Source: Rubrivivax sp. A210
Lineage (GTDB): Bacteria > Pseudomonadota > Gammaproteobacteria > Burkholderiales > Burkholderiaceae_C
Assembly (NCBI RefSeq): GCF_904426505.1
Contig: NZ_CAJGBN010000056.1
Coordinates: 62,001 to 126,000 of the forward strand
DNA: 64,000 nucleotides
Direction of reading: 5' to 3'
In this document: piece by piece, positions 8,798 through 20,544 of the stretch
Layout of the letters: each line of letters starts with the position of its first letter
Numbering within the stretch: position 1 is the stretch's first letter
The notes under the pieces: generated by a model
Told to the model about the DNA's origin: nothing
The model's input: only the letters and a program-made list of their open reading frames with translations
Database searches by the model: none
Made by a program: the position numbers and the translations under genes

Positions 8798-10545
8798 ACG
8801 ACAGGGCCAGGCCCCGCCACGGCGGCGACGCCGTGGCCGAGGCGCTGCAGGCCCAGGGCGTGGCCTGCCTGTTCACGCTCTGCGGCGGCCATATCTCGCC
8901 CATATTGAGCGCGGCCAAGGCACGCGGCATCCGCGTCGTCGATGTCCGCGACGAGGCCACGACGGTGTTCGCCGCCGACGCCACGGCCCGGCTCACGGGC
9001 CGCCCCGGCGTGGCCGCCGTCACCGCCGGCCCGGGCATCGCCAACACCGTCACCGCACTCAAGAACGCGCAGCTGGCGCAAAGCCCGGTGGTGCTGATCG
9101 GTGGTGCCGCGCCCACCGCGCTGCAGGGCCGCGGCGCGCTGCAGGACATCGACCAGCGGCCCCTGGTCGAGCCCCATGTCAAGCGCTGCTTCAAGGTGGG
9201 CCGCGTGCGCGACCTGGCGCCGGCGCTGATGCAGGCCTTTGCGCTGGCCCAGGCGGGCGTGCCGGGCCCGGTGTTCGTCGAATGCGCCGTCGACCTGCTC
9301 TACGACGAGGCACTGATCCGCCAGTGGTATGCCGACGCCGCCGGCAAGGGCCTCAGCCTGGCCGACCGCGCGCTGCGCTGGTATCTCAATCGCCACGCCG
9401 CGAAACTCTTCGACGGCAGCGCGGCGCCGGCCAAGCTGGATGTGCAAGTGCCGGCAGTGCCCGTCGCTGGCGCTGGCGCGCTGGCCCGCGCGCTGGAGGC
9501 GCTGCGACGGGCCGAGCGGCCGCTGCTGGTGCTGGGCAGCCAGGCGGTGGTCGAGGCCGCCCAAGCCGAGCGCCTGGCCGAGGCCGTGGCCCGCCTGGGC
9601 ATTCCCGTCTACCTCTCGGGCATGGCGCGCGGACTGCTGGGGCGCGAGCACCCGCAGCAGCAGCGCCACCAGCGCCGCCTGGCGCTGCGCGAAGCCGATT
9701 GCGTGCTGCTGGCCGGCCTGCCCTGCGACTTCCGCCTCGACTACGGCAAGCATGTGCGGCGCGGCGCGACGCTGATCGCCGCCAACCGCAGCGCCCGCGA
9801 CGCGCGCCTGAACCGCCGCCCCGACGTGGCCGCCATAGCCGACGCCGGCCGCTTCATCCAGGCCCTGGCCCAGGGCCTGGGCGCAGCGCCGGCGCGCTGG
9901 GCCGCCTGGACCGCCACCCTGGCCACGCGCGACCAGGCGCGCGAGGCCGAGATCGCCGCCCAGGCCGCGGCCGACGGCGAACACGTCAACCCGCTGGCCT
10001 TGCTGCGCGAACTTGATGCCGTGGCGGCGGAGGATGCCGTCTTCGTCGCCGATGGTGGTGACTTCGTCGCCACCGCCAGCTATGTGCTGCGCCCGCGGGG
10101 GCCGCTGGCCTGGCTGGACCCAGGCGCCTTCGGCACCCTGGGCGTGGGCGCCGGCTTTGCGCTGGGCGCCAAGCTGGCACGGCCGCGGCAAGAGGTGTGG
10201 ATCCTCTTCGGCGACGGCGCCTGCGGCTGGGGCCTGGTCGAGTTCGACAGCTTCGTGCGCCAGGGCATCGCCGTCATCGCCGTGGTCGGCAACGATGCCG
10301 GCTGGACCCAGATTGCGCGCGAGCAGGTCAAGCTGCTGGGCGACGACGTCGCCACCGTGCTGGCGCGCACGGCGTACCACGAGGTGGCTGCCGGCTTCGG
10401 TGCGGCGGGCCTGCTGGTGAAGCACGCGCACGAGGTGGTGCCGGCGCTGGCGCGGGCGCGCGAGCTGGCCAGTCAGGGACGGCCGGTGCTGGTCAATGTC
10501 TGGCTGGACAAGACCGAATTCCGCGAGGGTTCGCTGTCGATGTAA
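8794..10545 (+). CDS. ThDP-dependent enzyme, acetolactate synthase-like / 2-hydroxyacyl-CoA lyase (HACL/ILVBL) type
   Basis: The 583-residue product has the three-domain layout of ThDP decarboxylases and lyases. Its Pyr domain carries the cofactor-activating glutamate (about E53 in RDEATTVFAADATARLTGRPG). The central domain contains LLVLGSQAV. The PP domain has the Mg/ThDP motif GDGACGWGLVEFDSF...GNDAGW. Overall style matches the ILVBL/HACL2 group rather than biosynthetic IlvB, and no ilvN follows. It starts at ATG 8794 inside the ligase stop. Family members cleave 2-hydroxyacyl-CoA to formyl-CoA and an aldehyde, or condense pyruvate. The lyase assignment is inferred from the partner ligase and is not proven. 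Confidence 0.8.
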   Translation: MNDRARPRHGGDAVAEALQAQGVACLFTLCGGHISPILSAAKARGIRVVDVRDEATTVFAADATARLTGRPGVAAVTAGPGIANTVTALKNAQLAQSPVVLIGGAAPTALQGRGALQDIDQRPLVEPHVKRCFKVGRVRDLAPALMQAFALAQAGVPGPVFVECAVDLLYDEALIRQWYADAAGKGLSLADRALRWYLNRHAAKLFDGSAAPAKLDVQVPAVPVAGAGALARALEALRRAERPLLVLGSQAVVEAAQAERLAEAVARLGIPVYLSGMARGLLGREHPQQQRHQRRLALREADCVLLAGLPCDFRLDYGKHVRRGATLIAANRSARDARLNRRPDVAAIADAGRFIQALAQGLGAAPARWAAWTATLATRDQAREAEIAAQAAADGEHVNPLALLRELDAVAAEDAVFVADGGDFVATASYVLRPRGPLAWLDPGAFGTLGVGAGFALGAKLARPRQEVWILFGDGACGWGLVEFDSFVRQGIAVIAVVGNDAGWTQIAREQVKLLGDDVATVLARTAYHEVAAGFGAAGLLVKHAHEVVPALARARELASQGRPVLVNVWLDKTEFREGSLSM

Positions 10546-10674
10546 GCCGTCTCACGGTGCTGCACGGTGGCGCGCGGCAACGCACCATGAAGAAGCGGCG
10601 GGGCCGCGCGCTGGTGCAGGCCGGACCCACCGCAGCCCCGAAAGTCCAGGCACGCTGCTTGCTGAAAGAGTGAT

Positions 10675-10691
10675 GACACCGGTCCGGTGTC
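10675..10691. repeat. 17-bp perfect palindrome GACACCGG-T-CCGGTGTC
   Basis: Eight-base arms surround a single T. It lies 130 bp after the ThDP-lyase stop and before a GGGC-ACGA-GCCC hairpin (10709-10720) and a terminator. It may be an operator or the 5' hairpin of a small RNA; the sequence alone does not decide. Confidence 0.5.
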
Positions 10692-10725
10692 TGTCTATCT
10701 CCTCAGCAGGGCACGAGCCCGTATC

Positions 10726-10760
10726 AGCCCCTTCGGCGCAGGCCGGAGGGGCTTTTTTTT
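10726..10760 (+). terminator. Rho-independent terminator
   Basis: An 11-bp stem (AGCCCCTTCGG with CCGGAGGGGCT, one G-T pair) with a 6-nt loop is followed by eight T residues on the plus strand. It ends the transcript of the acyl-CoA ligase/ThDP-lyase pair, about 180 nt after the last stop codon, and stands against the end of the convergent isc operon. Confidence 0.85.
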
Positions 10761-10762
10761 CC

Positions 10763-11101
10763 TCAGTGCTTCTCTCGCGCGTGATTGATCGAGTAGCGCG
10801 GAATCTCGATGGTCACGTCCTGGTTGGACAGGATGGCCTGGCAGCTCAGGCGCGAGGTCGGGGTCAGGCCCCAGGCGCGGTCGAGCAGGTCTTCCTCGCT
10901 CTCGTCCATCTCGCCCAGCGAGGCCCCGCCCTCCTTCACGACGACGTGGCAGGTGGTGCAGGCGCAGCTCATCTCGCAGGCATGCTCGATGGCGATGCCG
11001 TTCTCGATCAGGGCCTCGCAGACCGAGGTGCCGGCGGGCGCCTCGATGCTGTCGCCCTGGGGGCAGTACTCGGGGTGGGGCAGGATCTTGATGATCGGCA
11101 C
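10763..11101 (-). CDS. fdx: ISC-type [2Fe-2S] ferredoxin
   Basis: This adrenodoxin-type ferredoxin donates electrons during Fe-S cluster assembly on IscU. The 112-residue protein carries the ligands C42, C48, C51 and C87, the same spacing as Escherichia coli Fdx, and the C-terminal helix motif RLSCQAIL. It is the last gene of the isc operon and starts 2 nt after the hscA stop. No iscX gene follows; a plus-strand terminator lies just beyond. Confidence 0.97.
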   Translation of the reverse strand: MPIIKILPHPEYCPQGDSIEAPAGTSVCEALIENGIAIEHACEMSCACTTCHVVVKEGGASLGEMDESEEDLLDRAWGLTPTSRLSCQAILSNQDVTIEIPRYSINHAREKH

Positions 11102-11103
11102 GG

Positions 11104-12960
<1,857 letters not shown>

Positions 12961-12974
12961 CGCGGGCGATCTAT

Positions 12975-13508
12975 TTATCTCGAAGAATCAAGGGTGTCCA
13001 GCGCGTCCAGGCGGCGCTCGATGTCCTGGCGGAAGCGCGCCACGAACATCAGCGCGCGCACCTGCGCGGCGGCGGCGGCGGTGTCGCCGCGGCCGTCGAG
13101 CATCTCGGTCAGCTCGGCCAGCAGGCGCTGCTCGTCGCTCGCCACGGTGGCATCAAGGCGTTCGACGGCGGCACTGTCGGCGGCATCGTCCAGGGCCTCG
13201 CGCCATTCCATCTGCTGCATCAAAAAGGCCGCCGGCATGGCCGTGTTGCGCTCGGCATCCACCGCCACGCCGCGCAGCTCGCAGATGTAGGCGGCGCGAC
13301 TCAGCGGGTCTTTCAGGCGCTGGTAGGCCTCGTTCACGCGCACGGCCCATTGCATGGCCAGGCGCTGGGCGGCGGCGCCCTCGGCGGCAAAGCGGTCGGG
13401 GTGGACCTGGGCCTGCAGCTCGCGGCGGCGCGCATCGAGCTCGGCGCGGTCCAGCGCCTGCCGCTGCGGCAGGGCGAAGAGCGTGAAGTCGTCGTCGCTG
13501 AGCTTCAT
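12975..13508 (-). CDS. hscB: Fe-S assembly co-chaperone HscB (J-domain protein)
   Basis: HscB stimulates the ATPase of HscA and brings IscU to it. The 177-residue protein has the J-domain tripeptide H36-P37-D38 in QVHPDRF and a C-terminal acidic three-helix region that binds IscU. The start ATG at 13508 gives the usual MKLSDDDFTLF opening. It follows iscA after 102 bp, the largest gap inside this operon; that gap holds a GC-rich hairpin (about 13583-13610) but no gene. Confidence 0.96.
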   Translation of the reverse strand: MKLSDDDFTLFALPQRQALDRAELDARRRELQAQVHPDRFAAEGAAAQRLAMQWAVRVNEAYQRLKDPLSRAAYICELRGVAVDAERNTAMPAAFLMQQMEWREALDDAADSAAVERLDATVASDEQRLLAELTEMLDGRGDTAAAAAQVRALMFVARFRQDIERRLDALDTLDSSR

Positions 13509-13610
13509 TCGAGGTTTTGGCCGTGGAAATACGCATTGTCGCGGCAGCCGCAGAGGGCGCCGCGCAGTTCGGCCTGGCTCATGCCCGCCGGCCGGGGCCG
13601 GCGCGGGCCA

Positions 13611-13934
13611 TCAAACGCGGAACGACTCCCCGCAGCCGCAGCGGTCTTTCTCGCGCGGATTGTGGAAGCGGAAGCCCTCGTTCAGGCCTTCGCGCACGAA
13701 GTCGAGCTCGGTGCCGTCCAGGTAGGGCAGGCTCTTGGGATCGATCAGCACCTTGACGCCGTGGCCTTCGAAGATGATGTCCTCGGGTGCGATCTCGTCG
13801 GCGTATTCGAGCTTGTAGGCCAGGCCCGAGCAGCCGGTGGTCTTGACGCCCAGGCGCACGCCCACGCCCTTGCCGCGCCGGCCCAGATAGCGTGTGACAT
13901 GGCGCGCCGCGGCTTCGGTGAGAGTGACGGCCAT
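13611..13934 (-). CDS. iscA: Iron-sulfur cluster assembly protein IscA
   Basis: This A-type carrier accepts clusters from IscU and passes them to apoproteins, especially [4Fe-4S] targets. The 107-residue protein has the three invariant cysteines C35, C99 and C101 (CGCGESF at the C-terminus). It starts 4 nt after the iscU stop, in the normal isc order. Confidence 0.97.
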   Translation of the reverse strand: MAVTLTEAAARHVTRYLGRRGKGVGVRLGVKTTGCSGLAYKLEYADEIAPEDIIFEGHGVKVLIDPKSLPYLDGTELDFVREGLNEGFRFHNPREKDRCGCGESFRV

Positions 13935-13938
13935 CGGC

Positions 13939-14352
13939 TCAATGTCCTGCGGCTGCGGTCTCGCCGGCGACGCCGTGCTTGGCCTTGTAGTCCTGCACCG
14001 CCGCCTTGATGGCGTCTTCGGCCAGGATGGAGCAGTGGATCTTCACCGGCGGCAGCGCAAGCTCTTGCGCGATCTGGGTGTTCTTGATGCTCACCGCCTC
14101 GTCCAGGGTCTTGCCCTTGACCCATTCGGTGACCAGCGAGCTCGAGGCGATGGCCGAGCCGCAGCCATAGGTCTTGAAACGCGCGTCCTCGATGAGGCCG
14201 GTCTCGGCGTTGACCTTGATCTGCAGCTTCATCACGTCGCCGCAGGCCGGCGCGCCGACCATGCCGGTGCCCACCGAATCGTCACCCTTGTCGAAAGAGC
14301 CGACGTTGCGCGGGTTTTCGTAGTGTTCGACGACCTTTTCGCTGTATGCCAT
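13939..14352 (-). CDS. iscU: Fe-S cluster scaffold protein IscU
   Basis: IscU is the scaffold on which IscS and Fdx build [2Fe-2S] clusters. The 137-residue protein has the ligands C37, C64 and C107, the key D39 (ACGD) and the HscA-recognition motif LPPVK at about 100-104. I chose the ATG at 14352 (MAYSEKVVEHYENPRNVG), the invariant family start; the frame runs further upstream without similarity. An Ala/Gly tail ends the protein. Confidence 0.98.
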   Translation of the reverse strand: MAYSEKVVEHYENPRNVGSFDKGDDSVGTGMVGAPACGDVMKLQIKVNAETGLIEDARFKTYGCGSAIASSSLVTEWVKGKTLDEAVSIKNTQIAQELALPPVKIHCSILAEDAIKAAVQDYKAKHGVAGETAAAGH

Positions 14353-14381
14353 GTTGCTGCTCCTGAGTACTGTGTCGAGGT

Positions 14382-15596
14382 CTAGTGCGCCGCCCACTGG
14401 ATGGCGCTGATATCCACGCCGTCCTTGAACATCTCCCACAGCGGCGAGAGTTCGCGCAGCTTGGCCACGTTGTCCTGCAGCGTGGCGACGGCGTAATCGA
14501 TTTCCTGCTCGGTGGTGAAGCGGCCGATGGTCATGCGCAGGCTGGAATGCGCCAGTTCGTCGCTGCGGCCCAGCGCGCGCAGCACGTAGCTGGGTTCCAG
14601 GCTGGCGCTGGTGCAGGCCGAGCCCGAGGACACAGCCAGGCCCTTGACGCCCATGATCAGCGACTCGCCCTCCACATAGTTGAAGCTGGCGTTGAGGTTG
14701 TGCGGCACGCGGCGCTCGAGGTCGCCGTTGATGAACACCTGCTCGATGGTGGAAATGCCCCTGAGCAGGCGCTGTTGCAACCCGCGGATGCGTTCGCTCT
14801 CCGCGCCCATCTCCAGGCGTGCGATCTCGAAGGCCAGGCCCATGCCCACGCACTGGTGGGTGGGCAGCGTGCCGCTGCGCATGCCACGCTCGTGGCCGCC
14901 GCCGTGCATCTGCGCCTCAAGCCGCACGCGCGGCTTGCGCCGCACGTAGAGCGCGCCGATGCCCTTGGGGCCGTAGGTCTTGTGGCTGGCCAGGCTGAGC
15001 AGGTCGACCGGCAGCGTGTTCATGTCGATGGCCACCTTGCCGGTGGCCTGGGCGCCGTCGACATGCAACACGATGCCGCGCTCGCGGCACAGCGCGCCGA
15101 TGGCCGGGATGTCCTGGATCACGCCGATCTCATTGTTGACCAGCATCACCGACACCAGGATGGTGTCCTTGCGCAGCGCGTCCTTGAACTTGTCGAGGTC
15201 GAGCAGGCCGTTCTCCTGCACCTCGAGGTAGGTGACCTCGAAGCCCTGGCGCTCGAGTTCGCGCGTGGTGTCGAGCACGGCCTTGTGCTCGGTCCTGACA
15301 GTGACGATGTGCTTGCCGCGGCTGGCGTAGAAGTGCGCCGCGCCCTTGATGGCGAGGTTGTTGCTCTCGGTGGCGCCGCTGGTCCAGACGATCTCGCGCG
15401 GATCGGCATTGATGAGCCGGGCCACCTGCTCACGCGCCTTCTCGACCGCTTCTTCGGCCTCCCAGCCCCAGGCGTGGCTGCGGCTGGCCGGGTTGCCGAA
15501 GTGCTCGCGCAGCCAGGGAATCATCGCGTCGACGACGCGCGGGTCGCACGGCGTCGTCGCGCCGTAGTCCATGTAGATGGGGAAATGCGGGGTCAT
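14382..15596 (-). CDS. iscS: Cysteine desulfurase IscS
   Basis: IscS is the PLP enzyme that takes sulfur from L-cysteine and hands it as a persulfide to IscU and thiolation partners. The 404-residue protein has the PLP lysine in SLASHKTYGPKG and the mobile-loop cysteine in SSGSACTSASLEPSYVLRALG. I use ATG 15596, giving MTPHFPIYMDYGATTP; an upstream in-frame extension is not conserved. The Shine-Dalgarno signal is weak (AAAGAG), so translation may depend on iscR just 43 bp upstream. Confidence 0.98.
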   Translation of the reverse strand: MTPHFPIYMDYGATTPCDPRVVDAMIPWLREHFGNPASRSHAWGWEAEEAVEKAREQVARLINADPREIVWTSGATESNNLAIKGAAHFYASRGKHIVTVRTEHKAVLDTTRELERQGFEVTYLEVQENGLLDLDKFKDALRKDTILVSVMLVNNEIGVIQDIPAIGALCRERGIVLHVDGAQATGKVAIDMNTLPVDLLSLASHKTYGPKGIGALYVRRKPRVRLEAQMHGGGHERGMRSGTLPTHQCVGMGLAFEIARLEMGAESERIRGLQQRLLRGISTIEQVFINGDLERRVPHNLNASFNYVEGESLIMGVKGLAVSSGSACTSASLEPSYVLRALGRSDELAHSSLRMTIGRFTTEQEIDYAVATLQDNVAKLRELSPLWEMFKDGVDISAIQWAAH

Positions 15597-15639
15597 GATC
15601 GCAGGAGGCTCTTTGCTGCTATGGCTTTGCTTGTTTCGC

Positions 15640-16173
15640 TTACTTCGAGAAGGCGCCACCCAGGGCGAACACCGAGTTCGGCGCCGTCACCTTGATGGGC
15701 TTGACCACCGGCACGTTGGAGATGGCGCGCTTGACCGGCGATTCGTCGATGGCCACGCCCTTGGCCAACTGCTCCTCGACCAGCTTCTTGAGGGAGATCG
15801 AGTCGAGGTATTCGATCATCTTGGCGTTCAGGCTGGCCCAGAGGTCGTGCGTCATGCACTTGCCGGTGTCCTCGCCCATGCAGCCCTCGCGGCCGCTGCA
15901 GCCGGTGGCGTCTATGGGCTCGTCGACGGCGACGATGATGTCGGCCACCGTGATCTCGCCCGCAGCCCGGCCCAGCGAATAGCCGCCGCCGGGACCGCGC
16001 GTGCTCTCCACCAGTTCATGCCGGCGCAGCTTGCCGAACAGTTGCTCAAGGTAGGACAGCGAAATCTGCTGGCGCTGGCTGATGGCCGCCAGGGCCACCG
16101 GCCCGGCGTTGGCGCGCAGCGCCAGATCGATCATGGCCGTGACGGCGAAGCGGCCTTTGGTCGTGAGTCTCAT
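15640..16173 (-). CDS. iscR: Fe-S cluster-sensing transcriptional regulator IscR
   Basis: IscR is an Rrf2-family repressor that binds a [2Fe-2S] cluster and shuts down the isc operon when clusters are plentiful. The 177-residue protein has a winged helix (MRLTTKGRFAVTAM...ISLSYLEQLF) and ligand residues C92, C98 and C106 followed by H109. The C98-C106 spacing is two residues longer than in E. coli. ATG 16173 is preceded by GGAG at 7 nt; a TTG four residue-lengths' worth of bases upstream would sit on the ribosome site, so it is rejected. An IscR site lies 77-101 bp before the start. Confidence 0.97.
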   Translation of the reverse strand: MRLTTKGRFAVTAMIDLALRANAGPVALAAISQRQQISLSYLEQLFGKLRRHELVESTRGPGGGYSLGRAAGEITVADIIVAVDEPIDATGCSGREGCMGEDTGKCMTHDLWASLNAKMIEYLDSISLKKLVEEQLAKGVAIDESPVKRAISNVPVVKPIKVTAPNSVFALGGAFSK

Positions 16174-16249
16174 GGGCAATCTCCTGGCGCACAGTGCGCC
16201 GCGGGCAAGGAAGCGGACAGGCCTGGGGCGGCGTTTTTGACGCTTTCGC

Positions 16250-16274
16250 GAACCTGACTAATGCAGTCAAGTAT
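16250..16274 (-). promoter_or_regulatory. Type 1 IscR binding site upstream of iscR
   Basis: On the minus strand the 25 bases read ATACTTGACTGCATTAGTC then AGGTTC. They match the type 1 IscR consensus ATASYYGACTRWWWYAGTCRRSTAT at all but about three positions. The central TTGACT could serve as a -35 hexamer, and TATACT at its upstream edge could serve as a -10, so the promoter register is unclear. Feedback repression of the isc operon by holo-IscR follows from the family model. Confidence 0.85.
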
Positions 16275-16295
16275 AGCAGAAGCCGACCGATTTGA

Positions 16296-16867
16296 TCAGG
16301 CTTTGCCACCGCGGCCCGCCGCGCGGCCGAGTTCGCCGCGCGCCAGGCGCGGCAGCAGGCGCTCGCAGGCGTCCTCGACCAGGTCGAGCACATGGTCGAA
16401 ACCGGCCGGGCCGCCGTAGTAGGGATCAGGCACCTCATGTACGCCGTCGGCGCGGCCGGCAAAGGGCAGCAGCAGCTGGCAGCGTTCGGCGGTGCCGGCC
16501 GGCGCGCGCTTGTGCAGCCAGGCCAGGTTGGCCTCGTCCATGCCCAGCAGCCAGTCGAAGCGCTCGAAGTCGGCCGCCTCCACCGGCCGGGCGCGCAGCG
16601 GCTTCAGGTCATAGCCGCGCTGGGCCGCATGGGCCGTGCTGCGGGGGTCGGGCGGCTCGCCAGCGTGGTAATCGGTCATGCCAGCGGAATCGACCCGCAC
16701 GCGCTTGTCGAGGCCTGCGCGCTGCAGCTTGCCGCGCAGCACCGCCTCGGCCGTAGGTGAGCGGCAGATATTGCCCATGCAGACCATGAGGATGCGAACT
16801 TCCACGTCATTTCCTTCGCGGGGGGCGCCACTGGCGCCCACACCCAGCCATTGCTTCACCAGCCGCC

Positions 16868-16871
<4 letters not shown>
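16296..16871 (-). CDS. Low-molecular-weight protein tyrosine phosphatase
   Basis: This small cysteine phosphatase dephosphorylates phosphotyrosine, and in bacteria often BY-kinases or sugar-nucleotide enzymes. The P-loop is VCMGNICRSPTAEA with nucleophile Cys and Arg, and the general acid is the Asp in VPDPYYGG. From ATG 16871, which overlaps the uvrB stop as ATGA, the protein has 191 residues with a 22-residue extension unlike the family. A GTG at 16805 with AAGGAA before it gives a 169-residue protein starting VEVRILMVCMGN. Either start, or both, may be used. The next gene downstream is iscR with its own promoter. Confidence 0.92.
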
Positions 16872-18976
<2,105 letters not shown>

Positions 18977-19132
18977 GAATGCAATCTCCCTGGGATTTCC
19001 CGGATAGGGGCCACTTACAATCGGGCCCACGCGGCGCACGCTGGCGCCGCGATCAACCGCGTAGCGTAGCGCAGCGCGCCGGGGCAAGCCCGGCGTCGCG
19101 CGCCGCCCGCGCCAGCCCAGGAAGAAGCCCAC

Positions 19133-20350
19133 ATGTCCGCCCCGCTGCCCGTTTCCCTGTTCAACGCCGTCGAGATGGCGCCCCGCGACCCCATCCTGGG
19201 CCTGAGCGAGCAGTTCAACGCCGACCCCAACCCGGCCAAGGTCAACCTCGGCGTCGGCGTCTACTTCAACGACGAGGGCAAGCTGCCCGTGCTGCGCTGC
19301 GTGGCCGAGGCCGAGAAGCAATTGCTCGAGGCGCCCAAGGCCAAGGGCTACCTGCCGATTGACGGCATCGTGGTCTACCAGAAGGCGGTGCAGGCCCTGG
19401 TATTCGGCGCCGAGAGCGAAGCCGTCAAGAGCGGCCGCGTCGCCACCGTCCAGGCCCTGGGTGGCACCGGCGGCCTCAAGGTCGGCGCCGACTTCCTGCG
19501 CCGCCTCAACCCGCAGGCCACGGTGCTGATCAGCGACCCGAGCTGGGAGAACCACCGCGCGCTGTTCACCCAGGCCGGCTTCACGGTCGAGACCTTCCCC
19601 TACTACGACGCCGCCACGCGCGGCATCCGCTTCGACGCCCTGGTGGCGGCGCTGGGAAGCGCGGCCACCGGCAGCATCGTCGTGATGCACGCCTGCTGCC
19701 ACAACCCCACCGGCTGCGACCTCTCGCCCGCCCAGTGGCAGCAGGTGGCGGCGCTGTGCGCCGAGCGCGGTCTCGTGCCCTTCCTCGACATGGCCTACCA
19801 GGGCTTCGGCGAAGGCATCGCCGAGGACGGCGCTGCGGTGCAGACCTTCCTCGCCACCGGCGCCAGCTTCTTCGTCGCCAGCTCCTTCTCGAAGAGCTTC
19901 TCGATCTACGGCGAGCGCGTCGGCGCTCTCAGCGTGGTCTGCGCCAACGCCGACGAGTGCAAGCGCGTGGTCTCGCAGCTCAAGCTGGTGATTCGCGCCA
20001 ACTACTCCAATCCGCCCACCTTCGGCGCCCAGCTCGTAGCCACCGTGCTCACCACGCCGGCGCTGCGCGCGATGTGGGAAGAAGAGCTGGCCGGCATGCG
20101 CCAGCGCATCCGCGCCATGCGCGAGGCCCTGGTTGGCAAGCTGCGCGCCGCCGGCGTGCAGGGCGAGCTCGACTACATCACGCGCCAAAAAGGCATGTTC
20201 AGCTACTCTGGCCTGAGCGCGCCACAGATGCAGCGCCTGCGTGGCGAGTTCGGCGTCTACGGCCTCGACTCCGGCCGCATTTGCGTGGCCGCCATCAACA
20301 ACCGCAACATCGACGCCGTCGTCGCCGCCATCGCCCGCGTCATGCAATAA
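19133..20350 (+). CDS. Aromatic amino acid / aspartate aminotransferase (TyrB/AspC family)
   Basis: This PLP enzyme of subgroup I-alpha exchanges amino groups between aspartate or aromatic amino acids and 2-oxoglutarate. The 405-residue product has the characteristic opening of the family (FNAVEMAPRDPILGLSEQF), the block HACCHNPTGCDLS, DMAYQGFGEG, and PLP lysine in SSFSKSFSIYGERVG. An AGGAAG ribosome site precedes ATG 19133. It is divergent from uvrB. TyrB and AspC cannot be told apart safely from the sequence. Confidence 0.94.
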   Translation: MSAPLPVSLFNAVEMAPRDPILGLSEQFNADPNPAKVNLGVGVYFNDEGKLPVLRCVAEAEKQLLEAPKAKGYLPIDGIVVYQKAVQALVFGAESEAVKSGRVATVQALGGTGGLKVGADFLRRLNPQATVLISDPSWENHRALFTQAGFTVETFPYYDAATRGIRFDALVAALGSAATGSIVVMHACCHNPTGCDLSPAQWQQVAALCAERGLVPFLDMAYQGFGEGIAEDGAAVQTFLATGASFFVASSFSKSFSIYGERVGALSVVCANADECKRVVSQLKLVIRANYSNPPTFGAQLVATVLTTPALRAMWEEELAGMRQRIRAMREALVGKLRAAGVQGELDYITRQKGMFSYSGLSAPQMQRLRGEFGVYGLDSGRICVAAINNRNIDAVVAAIARVMQ

Positions 20351-20425
20351 GGCCGATTCGGGCCCGGAACGTGCTTCGGACGGTGGAATTGCCCCTGCAA
20401 ACCTGCTCGGCCAGGGGCAAGATGC

Positions 20426-20431
20426 CATAAT
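20426..20431 (+). promoter_or_regulatory. -10-like element (CATAAT) for phaZ
   Basis: CATAAT lies 11 bp before the PhaR-like palindrome and 114 bp before the phaZ start. A clear -35 is not visible. If used, transcription would start around 20438, placing the palindrome over the start of the transcript, a typical repressor position. Confidence 0.4.
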
Positions 20432-20441
20432 CCGTTGCCGT

Positions 20442-20460
20442 TTTGCTGCAGTGCAGCAAA
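20442..20460. promoter_or_regulatory. PhaR-like operator palindrome TTTGCTGCA-G-TGCAGCAAA
   Basis: Nine-base perfect arms surround one G. The core CTGCA-G-TGCAG matches the TGC-rich sites (CTGC-N3-GCAG type) bound by PhaR, the PHA-responsive repressor of phasin genes. It sits 84 bp before phaZ, directly downstream of a -10-like CATAAT. The palindrome is seen directly; the protein that binds it is inferred from the PHA depolymerase next to it. Confidence 0.65.
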
Positions 20461-20544
20461 GTTGTTGCCGGCGTCAGCGCGGGCGCAGCCTGGGTCGCGC
20501 ATGATGCGGAGGGCGCCCGCCACCATCCAGCCTGGAGACAGTCG

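Noticed and set aside
10587..10673. 28-residue ORF MKKRRGRALVQAGPTAAPKV... after the ThDP lyase
   Set aside because: No convincing ribosome site, no recognisable motif, and it lies in a structured 3' region; a tiny basic protein is possible but not supported.
10674..10762. iscX gene after fdx
   Set aside because: The region after fdx is short and holds only the convergent terminator and hairpins; no IscX-like frame is present.
18977..19132. LexA box before uvrB
   Set aside because: I looked for CTGT-N8-ACAG on both strands and saw none, so SOS control is not claimed.
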